Assembly: GCA_007133365.1 (NCBI GenBank)
Contig: SLMV01000061.1
Location: 1-12,263, forward strand
DNA: 12,263 nucleotides
Direction of reading: 5' to 3'
Source: Clostridia bacterium
GTDB lineage: Bacteria > Bacillota > Sulfobacillia > SLMV01
The first letter of the stretch is position 1; each line of letters opens with the position of its first letter. Positions 1-6,081 of the stretch are shown piece after piece. The notes under the pieces were generated by a model. The model did not search any database, was not told where the DNA came from, and worked only from the letters and a program-made list of their open reading frames with translations. Made by a program: the position numbers and the translations under genes.

Positions 1-127
1 GAACAGGACCTGATGTTCCTAACTGACCGTTACCTACTACTACGTCAACGTACATGAACCGCCGGATGCGGACCCGCATGTCCGGTGGTGTGGGAGGACG
101 GGGGCTAGGCGCCCCCTCCTACCCGAT
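1..127 (+). mobile_element. 3' end of a group II intron (domains V and VI), probably class IIC; 5' part outside window
   Basis: Domain V is visible at about 57-90. The 9-bp lower stem pairs 58-66 with 81-89, including a G61-U86 wobble. It is followed by a 2-nt bulge (79-80), a 4-bp upper stem (67-70 with 75-78) and a four-base loop (71-74), about 34 nt in all as expected. The bases CGC at 60-62 sit where the catalytic triad lies; CGC rather than AGC is typical of class IIC introns. Domain VI follows: 95-98 pairs with 117-120, and 100-105 with 111-116. The intron ends near CCCGAT (122-127). Bases 1-56 would be domain IV. The reverse transcriptase and the 5' domains must lie left of the window, so I cannot tell whether the element is intact. 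Type recognition rests on structure and remembered family consensus. Confidence 0.85.
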
Positions 128-130
128 TTG

Positions 131-138
131 AGGGGGAG
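131..138 (+). promoter_or_regulatory. Ribosome binding site deciding the oadB start
   Basis: AGGGGGAG lies 6 nt before the ATG at 145. An in-frame TTG at 139 would abut it with no spacing, so ATG 145 is preferred. The site lies only a few bases after the intron 3' end, in the exon. Confidence 0.7.
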
Positions 139-144
139 TTGAAA

Positions 145-1254
145 ATGAACCACCTGTTGTTTCCTGGATTGGGTGAATTGACCATCTCACATCTTGCGAT
201 GATGGGGCTGGGCATCCTGCTCATTGTGTTGGCGGTCACTCGGAAGTATGAGCCCCTCTTGTTGCTTCCCATTGGTTTCGGGGCGGTACTGGCGAATGTG
301 CCGATGTCGGTCGCGGTGGCGCCTTCTGGTTGGTTAACCTATCTTTATGATTTTGGGATCGCAACGGAGCTTTTCCCCATTTTGATCTTTATTGGGGTGG
401 GGGCGATGATTGATTTTGGCCCTTTGCTGGAGCAACCGCTGACGGTTTTGTTGGGTGCTGCCGCTCAAATTGGGATTTTCCTCACGGCTTTGATGGCGTT
501 TTCTTTGGGGTTTTCTTTGCATGAGGCCGTGTCCATTGGCATCATCGGGGCCGCCGATGGTCCCACTTCGATTTATGTGGCGGCACGATTGGCACCTCAC
601 TACCTAGCGCCCATTTCCGTGGCCGCTTATTCGTACATGGCCTTGGTGCCGGTTATTCAGCCGCCGATTATACGCCTGTTAACCTCGAGCGATGAGCGAC
701 GAATCCCCGTGGTGGCGGTCAAACGAAAGCAACCCTCCTGGTTACGGATCGGTTTTCCCATCGCCATTACCATAATCGCAGGGCTGTTAACGCCGGTAAG
801 CACGGAACTAATTGGTGCTCTTATGTTCGGGAATTTGCTTAGGGAATCGGGTGTGGTGACGAAACTCTCGCAATCTGCGCAAAATGAACTTTCCAATCTG
901 GTCACCCTATTCCTCGGCATCACCATCGGTTCAACCATGATCGCCGAGAATTTCCTCCGGTGGGATACCCTTTTGATTTTGGGCATGGGACTGATTGCCT
1001 TTGCCCTTGATACCGTCGGTGGTGTTTTGCTCGCAAAAGGTTTGAACCTGTTTTTGCGGGTGAAAATTAATCCGATGATTGGTGCGGCTGGAATTTCAGC
1101 CTTTCCCATGTCGGCACGGGTCGTCCACCGCATGGGGCTTCAAGAAAATCCCCATAACTTTCTACTCATGCAAGCGACTGGCGCGAACGTGGCGGGGCAG
1201 TTGGGCTCAGTTTTGGCAGGCAGCCTTCTTTTGACATGGGTTCTTTCCTTGTAG
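145..1254 (+). CDS. oadB: Sodium-ion-translocating decarboxylase beta subunit (OadB/GcdB/MmdB family)
   Basis: This is the integral membrane subunit of biotin-dependent Na+ pumps (oxaloacetate, glutaconyl-CoA or methylmalonyl-CoA decarboxylase). It decarboxylates carboxybiotin and couples this to Na+ export. The 369 residues are strongly hydrophobic with multiple membrane spans. Signature stretches are present: GADGPT-like GAADGPTSIY at 136-144 with the Asp (D138) known to be essential in the family, then AAYSYMALVPVIQPPI at about 160-175, GNLLRESG at about 229-236, NPMIGAAGISAFPMSARVVH at about 309-328 and GANVAGQLGS near the C-terminus. The length fits the shorter Gram-positive and archaeal members. 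ATG 145 is chosen over TTG 139 because of the ribosome binding site. No alpha, gamma, delta or biotin-carrier subunit follows, so the substrate cannot be decided; partners may lie beyond the intron on the left. The family call is firm and the exact enzyme is not. Confidence 0.9.
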   Translation: MNHLLFPGLGELTISHLAMMGLGILLIVLAVTRKYEPLLLLPIGFGAVLANVPMSVAVAPSGWLTYLYDFGIATELFPILIFIGVGAMIDFGPLLEQPLTVLLGAAAQIGIFLTALMAFSLGFSLHEAVSIGIIGAADGPTSIYVAARLAPHYLAPISVAAYSYMALVPVIQPPIIRLLTSSDERRIPVVAVKRKQPSWLRIGFPIAITIIAGLLTPVSTELIGALMFGNLLRESGVVTKLSQSAQNELSNLVTLFLGITIGSTMIAENFLRWDTLLILGMGLIAFALDTVGGVLLAKGLNLFLRVKINPMIGAAGISAFPMSARVVHRMGLQENPHNFLLMQATGANVAGQLGSVLAGSLLLTWVLSL

Positions 1255-1334
1255 CGACATTGGGCGATCATTGACGTGAAACCCCATGATTTCGCTCTCA
1301 CGAAGGGCCCGGGTCGATGATTGAAGCCTTGTGT

Positions 1335-1363
1335 TTAATTGGCGATATCACAAGTGATAGAAT
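1335..1363 (+). promoter_or_regulatory. Possible promoter with palindromic operator ahead of signal peptidase
   Basis: TAGAAT (1358-1363) matches five of six bases of a sigma-A -10 box. TTAATT (1335-1340) is a poor -35 at 17-bp spacing. A perfect 6-bp inverted repeat, TATCAC-AA-GTGATA (1346-1359), covers the spacer and the start of the -10 box, as an operator might. This is inference from base pattern only. The rest of the 145-base gap (1255-1399) shows no clear terminator for oadB. Confidence 0.3.
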
Positions 1364-1399
1364 AAGAATCAGTCCAATAATCGGCGGGGGCGGGTATCG

Positions 1400-2038
1400 A
1401 TGATGTGGGAGGATGAAAATAGAGAAGCACAAGAATCGAAGACCTTCGTCGCCCAACCGTCAATGCTTGATGAAGACGAGCTGACGGATTCCCCTTATTC
1501 AAAAATATTGACGGTTGGGCGCGAAGTGGCCCAGACATTTCTTCTGGCCCTTTTGTTAGCGTTTTTGTTACGTTTCTTCCTAGTGGATACCTATCTCATC
1601 GATGGCCCTTCCATGGAGCCCGCGCTCAATGAAGGCGAACGCTTATTGGTAAACAAGATTGTCTATCAGTTTCGGCCACCGGCCAACGGAGATATCGTCG
1701 TCTTTTCGGAGCCCGGGCGTGAGGGACGGAATCTGGTCAAGCGGGTGGTGGCGGTCGGAGGGCAAACGCTTGAAATCCAAGAAGGCACGCTGTATGTTGA
1801 TGGGAACGAACTCGAAGAGGACTACATCATTCACCGGGGACAAGAAACGTTGGCGCCACAGACTATCGCCCCTGATGAGGTATTTGTTCTGGGGGATAAT
1901 CGAATTAACAGTTGGGATTCTCGGTATTTTGGTTCCATACCCCAAGACTCCGTTCAAGGACGGGCAGCGATCGTGTTTTGGCCGCCCGCGCAGTTTCATG
2001 TGGTGGCGGATCGCTATGGCCCCGTTCTCATCCCGTGA
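1400..2038 (+). CDS. lepB: Signal peptidase I
   Basis: This type I signal peptidase (S26 family, Ser/Lys dyad) cleaves signal peptides of secreted proteins at the outer face of the membrane. All family boxes are visible in the 212 residues: one membrane anchor at about 43-62, GPSMEP with nucleophile Ser71, NLVKRVVAVGG with general-base Lys114, and GDNRINSWDSRYFG at 165-178. The size and single anchor resemble Bacillus SipS rather than two-anchor E. coli LepB. The roughly 40-residue cytoplasmic N-terminus is longer and more acidic than usual (EDE, DEDE). The start is ATG 1400 or the adjacent ATG 1403; only a G-rich stretch (1384-1394) could serve as ribosome binding site, so the start is less certain than the function. 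It appears to be a single-gene unit with its own upstream gap. Confidence 0.95.
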   Translation: MMWEDENREAQESKTFVAQPSMLDEDELTDSPYSKILTVGREVAQTFLLALLLAFLLRFFLVDTYLIDGPSMEPALNEGERLLVNKIVYQFRPPANGDIVVFSEPGREGRNLVKRVVAVGGQTLEIQEGTLYVDGNELEEDYIIHRGQETLAPQTIAPDEVFVLGDNRINSWDSRYFGSIPQDSVQGRAAIVFWPPAQFHVVADRYGPVLIP

Positions 2039-2147
2039 GACCTGATGAGTCGAAGAATGGCGCCACCCCTGTCCGTAAATTATGCCATTTGTTCAGGTCC
2101 CAATGGGGTGTTCGATTCAGCGGACGGCATTGGTTTTGAGAGATATT

Positions 2148-2155
2148 GAAGGAGG
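2148..2155 (+). promoter_or_regulatory. Ribosome binding site fixing a GTG start for the binding protein
   Basis: GAAGGAGG lies 9 nt before GTG 2165. The GTG at 2161 is out of frame. In the preceding gap (2039-2147) I see only weak inverted repeats, such as CACCCC 2064-2069 with GGGGTG 2105-2110, and no convincing promoter. Confidence 0.7.
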
Positions 2156-2164
2156 CTGCTGTGG

Positions 2165-3769
2165 GTGTATACATATAAAAGAGGCTGTTTGCTAATAATG
2201 CTGGTGTTCGGGTTGATCCTGCTGACGGGGTGTGGGGGACCCGATCTTGATTTTGAGCAGGATCCTAATGATGTTGGAGGTGGCGTTTTTGTTCGCGATT
2301 CGGCCTATGGAGATCCCGAAAACCTTGATCCAATTGTCCGGGGTCGGATGGGCGCCATGGGGGTCACGACCAACCTGTTTGATGGATTGGTGGGCCATGA
2401 GCCGGAAACCGCCGAGATTCGCCCAGCCATTGCAACATCTTGGGATATTCATGATGACGGGACACGATACGTGTTTCACCTGCGCGACGATGCCATTTTT
2501 CATAACGGACGACCGATTACGGCCGATGATTTCGTCTATTCCTTTCACCGCCTGGCGGATCCGGCGAATGCCTCTCCGCTTAGCCACTATTTGACCGGCG
2601 TTGTGGGTAAACGTGAATTCGAAGTCGGTGACGCGGAGACGATGGAAGGCATTCGGGCTCTCGATGATCATACTTTACAGATCCAACTCGAAGCACCGGA
2701 CAGTACCTTTTTGAGCAATCTGGCTTTTCCCGCGGCAGGGGTTGTTCCCGAAGAAGCCGTAGAAGCACTAGGCGATGATTTTGGCCATCGCCCCATCGGC
2801 TCGGGTCCCTTTGTCTTTGACGAATGGGTGAAGGATGATTATGTCAACCTTCAAGCGTTCGACGATTACTATCAAGGACGCCCCGAAATTGACGGGGTTA
2901 AATTTCGTGTCATCCAGGAAGCGACGACCAAGGAAGCCGAGTTTTTGTCCGGGAATCTTGATGCGTTTATCGCGCCGGCCTCGATATATCGGAAGTATCG
3001 TGATGATCCCGATCATCAAATGATTGAAGTGGCTGAATTCTTTACCCGCCATATTGGGTTTCATTGTCAAAAGGAACCCTTTGATGATCCCCGCGTACGC
3101 CAAGCATTTAACCATGCGATCGATACCGAGACCATAATCGATGTGGTGCTCGGTGGTAAAGGGGTGCCCGCGATCGGCTATCTGCCATCGAGCAGTTTCG
3201 CCTTTGATCCAGATCTAAAAGGGTATCCATACGATCCTGAGCGTGCCGAAACTTTGCTGGCGGAATCGGGTTATGAAGATGGAATTGAAGTTCCCATTAT
3301 GACGAGTGAACACCCCGAGTGGGGGCTTCCTATTGTTGAGGCCATTATGCCGTATCTAAACGCGGTCGGAATCACGCTTAAACCTGAAACCATGGATACC
3401 GGGGTCCTCTATGATCGTCTTCGCTCCGGTGATTATGTGAGTTACATTTATTCCACCGGTGGTGATGCGCATCCGGTCAATTATCTGTGGCGTTTTCATT
3501 CCGAGTTGGCCGATACAACCAATCGATATTCGGATCCGGCCGTGGATGATTTGTTGGAGCGTGCCAAGGGGGCGACGGATGATGACGAGATGATTGCTTT
3601 GGTCCAAGAGGCCGAAGCCACTATTGCTCGGGACGCGCCCATTTGGTTTTTCCACTACAATAAAGCGGTCACCATGCATGCGGACCGGGTCGACGGACTC
3701 CAAGCGGTCCCGATCGATATGTTTTTACAGGATCTTACAAAGCTATCAATTGACGTGGGGCCGCGTTGA
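2165..3769 (+). CDS. Peptide-type ABC transporter substrate-binding lipoprotein (OppA/DppA, SBP_bac_5 family)
   Basis: This is the extracellular receptor of an oligopeptide/dipeptide-type ABC importer. It is made as a lipoprotein: a basic N-terminus (KR at 5-6), a hydrophobic segment at about 8-20 and lipobox LTGC with Cys23 as the lipidation site. The 534 residues match the usual length of family 5 receptors. Typical blocks include the N-terminal tract on incomplete Asn-Leu-Asp-Pro (ENLDP), FHLRDDAIFHNG, ITADDFVYSFHRL, PIGSGPFVFDEW, DPRVRQAFNHAID and YPYDPERAETLLAESGY. The GTG start at 2165 is fixed by a strong ribosome binding site. Two permease genes follow, so it heads an importer operon. 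The ligand could be peptides, but this family also binds nickel, sugars or opines; the sequence does not decide. The mature protein is rich in Asp and Glu. Confidence 0.92.
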   Translation: MYTYKRGCLLIMLVFGLILLTGCGGPDLDFEQDPNDVGGGVFVRDSAYGDPENLDPIVRGRMGAMGVTTNLFDGLVGHEPETAEIRPAIATSWDIHDDGTRYVFHLRDDAIFHNGRPITADDFVYSFHRLADPANASPLSHYLTGVVGKREFEVGDAETMEGIRALDDHTLQIQLEAPDSTFLSNLAFPAAGVVPEEAVEALGDDFGHRPIGSGPFVFDEWVKDDYVNLQAFDDYYQGRPEIDGVKFRVIQEATTKEAEFLSGNLDAFIAPASIYRKYRDDPDHQMIEVAEFFTRHIGFHCQKEPFDDPRVRQAFNHAIDTETIIDVVLGGKGVPAIGYLPSSSFAFDPDLKGYPYDPERAETLLAESGYEDGIEVPIMTSEHPEWGLPIVEAIMPYLNAVGITLKPETMDTGVLYDRLRSGDYVSYIYSTGGDAHPVNYLWRFHSELADTTNRYSDPAVDDLLERAKGATDDDEMIALVQEAEATIARDAPIWFFHYNKAVTMHADRVDGLQAVPIDMFLQDLTKLSIDVGPR

Positions 3770-3799
3770 TCGAAATTATGCGAAAGCCGTGACCGCCGA

Positions 3800-3832
3800 C
3801 TGCTCTGAACGATGAATGAACGTTCAGAGCAG
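3800..3832 (+). promoter_or_regulatory. Intergenic mRNA hairpin between binding protein and permease
   Basis: CTGCTCTGAACG (3800-3811) and CGTTCAGAGCAG (3821-3832) form a perfect 12-bp stem with a 9-nt loop. No T-tract follows (next bases cttcgtg), so it is not a standard intrinsic terminator. It begins 31 bases after the receptor stop and ends 22 bases before the permease ATG. By analogy with other importer operons it probably stabilises the receptor mRNA 3' end and lowers permease expression. Confidence 0.6.
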
Positions 3833-3838
3833 CTTCGT

Positions 3839-3846
3839 GAGAGGGG
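3839..3846 (+). promoter_or_regulatory. Ribosome binding site deciding the first permease start
   Basis: GAGAGGGG lies 8 nt before ATG 3855. The earlier in-frame ATG at 3816 falls in the loop of the intergenic hairpin and has no such site, so 3855 is preferred. Confidence 0.6.
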
Positions 3847-3854
3847 ACCCCAAG

Positions 3855-4790
3855 ATGTTCCATTACATCGCCAGGCGGATGGTGCAGATGCTCCCGGTGT
3901 TAATTGGGATCACCCTGGTGGCGTTCATACTCATGAATCTGGTGCCCGGGACTGCGATCAGCATGATGATGGATCCTCGCGCCGCCCCGCTGCCCGCCGA
4001 TGTTGAAGCCCGTCTGTTGGAGCATTATGGTTTTACTGATCCGCTTCCGATCCGTTATCTAAAGTTTCTTGGAAATGCATTGCGCGGCGATCTAGGCTTT
4101 TCATTTCGTTTCAATCAGCTCGTGAGCATTATTGTATTGGAACGGCTGCCACCCACCATGCTCTTGGCCTTCACCTCCGGCACCTTGGCCGTCCTACTGG
4201 GGGTGTTTCTGGGTATTTTGGCTGCACTTCATCGAGGACGGATCCTTGACAGTTTCTCAATGGTCTTTGGTTTGGCCGGTGCATCCATGCCGGTTTTTTG
4301 GTTTGGCATCTTATTGATGTTTCTTTTTTCCGTGCGATTAGGGTGGTTACCCGCCTCGGGCTGGGGGAGCGGCAGCGTTTCGCATTTGATTCTACCAACC
4401 TTGGCGCTTGGTTACGGGTTTGCCGCCATCATTGCACGGGTGACCCGTTCGTCCATGCTGGAAGTGCTCAGTATGGATTATATAGTAACGGCCCGTTCAA
4501 AGGGTTTGTCGGAGCGAATGGTCGTCTACAAACATGCGCTAAAAAATGCCCTCATTCCGGTGATTACCGTCATTGGAGGACAGGTGGGCCGTTTATTGAG
4601 CGGTGCGGTCTTGACCGAAACAGTCTTTTCCTGGCCGGGTTTGGGTCGTCTATTGGTCGATTCGATTCAACATCGTGATTTACCTACGGTGCAGGGAAGC
4701 CTCATTTTTGTTGCTTTCGTTTTTGTGCTGGTCAATCTGGTTACGGATCTGACGTATGCGTTTCTCGACCCGCGAGTGCGTTTCGAATGA
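3855..4790 (+). CDS. ABC transporter permease, OppB/DppB family
   Basis: This is the first membrane subunit of the importer and forms the translocation channel with the next gene product. From ATG 3855 it is 311 residues, the normal size, and starts MFHYIARRMVQMLPVLIG, as this family usually does. About six membrane segments are expected, including about 11-30, 100-125, 135-160, 180-200, 235-255 and 280-303. The cytoplasmic loop that contacts the ATPase has the EAA-type motif DYIVTARSKGLS at 208-219. The family blocks ETVFSWPGLGRLL (255-267) and the terminal LDPRVRF are present. The longer reading from ATG 3816 adds 13 unrelated residues and is unlikely. Its stop is 15 bases before the next gene, whose ribosome binding site overlaps the stop codon. 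Confidence 0.93.
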   Translation: MFHYIARRMVQMLPVLIGITLVAFILMNLVPGTAISMMMDPRAAPLPADVEARLLEHYGFTDPLPIRYLKFLGNALRGDLGFSFRFNQLVSIIVLERLPPTMLLAFTSGTLAVLLGVFLGILAALHRGRILDSFSMVFGLAGASMPVFWFGILLMFLFSVRLGWLPASGWGSGSVSHLILPTLALGYGFAAIIARVTRSSMLEVLSMDYIVTARSKGLSERMVVYKHALKNALIPVITVIGGQVGRLLSGAVLTETVFSWPGLGRLLVDSIQHRDLPTVQGSLIFVAFVFVLVNLVTDLTYAFLDPRVRFE

Positions 4791-4805
4791 GGAGGTCCTA
4801 GGCGA

Positions 4806-5672
4806 ATGGTTCGAGAAATCCAAAAAAGAGCAGGGTGGATGCTTCGATTTCTTGACCATCCATCAGCCATTATCGGCACCATACTGGTGAGCGTTTTGGT
4901 CTTGGTCGCTCTTTTGGCGCCCTTGATGGCGCCGCACGATCCGTATGAAGCGGAGTCATTACGGGATGCGTACCAATCGCCGAGTCAATTGTTCCCGTTT
5001 GGAACGGATGGGTTGGGGCGATGTGTGCTTAGCCGCGTGATTTTCGGCACCCGCATCTCGTTGACGGTCGGGCTTGTGGTCCAGGGGATTAGTCTTTTTC
5101 TTGGCATTACCTTGGGACTTTGGGCCGGATATTGGGAGGGATGGGTGGACGACATTATCAGCAATGCAACCAATGTCATGTTCGGCTTTCCCAATTTACT
5201 GTTTGCATTGGCCATTGTGAGCGTTTTGGGGCCCGGTTTATACAATGTATTTGTTGCTTTAGGGTTGGTGGGTTGGCCCATCATCGTCCGTTTGGTGCGA
5301 GGGCAAACGTTGTCGATTAAACATAAGGGCTATGTCGAGGCTGCGCGCGCATCGGGGTGCAGCCATACCTTTATTTTGTTGCGGCACATTTTGCCCCAAT
5401 GCCTCCCGCCCGTTTTGGTGATGGCCACGATGGGAATTGCCGGTGCGATTTTGGCGGAGGCCGGACTCAGCTTTCTCGGCCTCGGTGCCCAACCTCCTCA
5501 TCCCAGCTGGGGCAGTATGATAGCGCGCGGTCGCGAATACATTTGGCAGGCACCTTGGATCACGGCCTTTCCGGGAGCCGCGATCTTCATCACCGTGTTG
5601 GGGTTCAACCTGTTGGGCGATGGATTGCGAGATCTTCTTGACCCACGCATTCAATCAGAAAGGATAAGGTGA
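4806..5672 (+). CDS. ABC transporter permease, OppC/DppC family
   Basis: This is the second channel subunit of the peptide-type importer. It has 288 residues with a membrane segment at about 21-42, the periplasmic-side block FGTDGLGR-LSR-FGTRISL at 65-86, and further spans at about 90-108, 125-145, 150-165, 200-220 and 250-270. The EAA motif KGYVEAARASG is at 174-184. The blocks AEAGLSFLGLGAQPPHPSWG (218-237) and GDGLRDLLDPR (271-281) are diagnostic of OppC-like proteins. In the first block the usual GRD reads GRC (Cys73), a small oddity. ATG 4806 follows GAGGAGGT (4789-4796), which overlaps the previous stop, so the two permeases are probably translationally coupled. In most such operons the ATPase genes come next; here a cupin follows instead. 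Confidence 0.93.
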   Translation: MVREIQKRAGWMLRFLDHPSAIIGTILVSVLVLVALLAPLMAPHDPYEAESLRDAYQSPSQLFPFGTDGLGRCVLSRVIFGTRISLTVGLVVQGISLFLGITLGLWAGYWEGWVDDIISNATNVMFGFPNLLFALAIVSVLGPGLYNVFVALGLVGWPIIVRLVRGQTLSIKHKGYVEAARASGCSHTFILLRHILPQCLPPVLVMATMGIAGAILAEAGLSFLGLGAQPPHPSWGSMIARGREYIWQAPWITAFPGAAIFITVLGFNLLGDGLRDLLDPRIQSERIR

Positions 5673-5679
5673 GAAAAAG

Positions 5680-6012
5680 ATGAGTCGAGATAACGATTTG
5701 ACCAGCAACGTGCATGGTATTCGTGATCTAATTGATTATCAAACGGGTTCGGTCGTGAGTCGAACTCTGATTGATCAGAAAGAAGGCACCGTTACGGTGT
5801 TTGCTTTCGACCAAGGGGAGGGGTTGAGTGAACACAGTGCTCCTTTCGATGCCCTGGTCACCCTGCTTGAAGGGCGGGCACGGATTTCAATTGGAGGCCG
5901 CCCCCACGAAATGGGCAAGGATGATATGATAATCATGCCGGCGGATATCCCGCACGCGGTGGAAGCAGTCGAGGCCTTTAAAATGTTGCTGGTCATGATT
6001 CGATCGGCCTAG
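5680..6012 (+). CDS. Small cupin-domain protein
   Basis: This is a 110-residue single-domain cupin of unknown function. The fold is suggested by motif 1, GEGLSEHSAPFDALVTLLEG (46-65), with His52 and Glu64 as candidate metal ligands, and motif 2, KDDMIIMPADIPHAV (80-94), with His92. The usual HxH of motif 1 is not complete: only one His is present, with Asp57 nearby, so metal binding is uncertain. It starts 7 bases after the permease stop, with AAGG at 5666-5669 as ribosome binding site, so it is probably co-transcribed with the importer. It could be a small-molecule-binding or detoxifying accessory to the uptake system, but nothing in the sequence names a ligand. The family call is fairly sure and the role unknown. 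Confidence 0.8.
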   Translation: MSRDNDLTSNVHGIRDLIDYQTGSVVSRTLIDQKEGTVTVFAFDQGEGLSEHSAPFDALVTLLEGRARISIGGRPHEMGKDDMIIMPADIPHAVEAVEAFKMLLVMIRSA

Positions 6013-6081
6013 GTTACGGCCTTAAATAGGGCAATATTAATTGGTGATTGCAGACAAGATTTTGGATTTAGGAGGCATAGC

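Noticed and set aside
1..57. Open frame of 18 codons ending in TGA at 55-57, possible C-terminus of the intron reverse transcriptase
   Set aside because: Too short to recognise any family motif, and its stop runs into domain V; chance openness is just as likely.
657..1133. Minus-strand frame of 158 codons opposite oadB
   Set aside because: Basic, motif-free translation opposite a well-conserved membrane protein gene.
2064..2110. CACCCC/GGGGTG inverted repeat upstream of the binding protein, possible riboswitch or terminator
   Set aside because: Only 6 bp with a 35-nt loop and no T-tract or known riboswitch core.
1659..2139. Overlapping + strand frames inside the signal peptidase gene
   Set aside because: Low-complexity translations with no family motifs, in conflict with an intact signal peptidase frame.
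3816..3854. Longer permease start at ATG 3816
   Set aside because: It lies in the hairpin loop, lacks a ribosome binding site and adds residues not typical of OppB.
6037..6048. TTAATTGGTGAT resembles TTAATTGGCGAT at 1335-1346, possible shared regulatory element
   Set aside because: Twelve bases with one mismatch, no shared palindrome or spacing to a -10 box; chance is likely.
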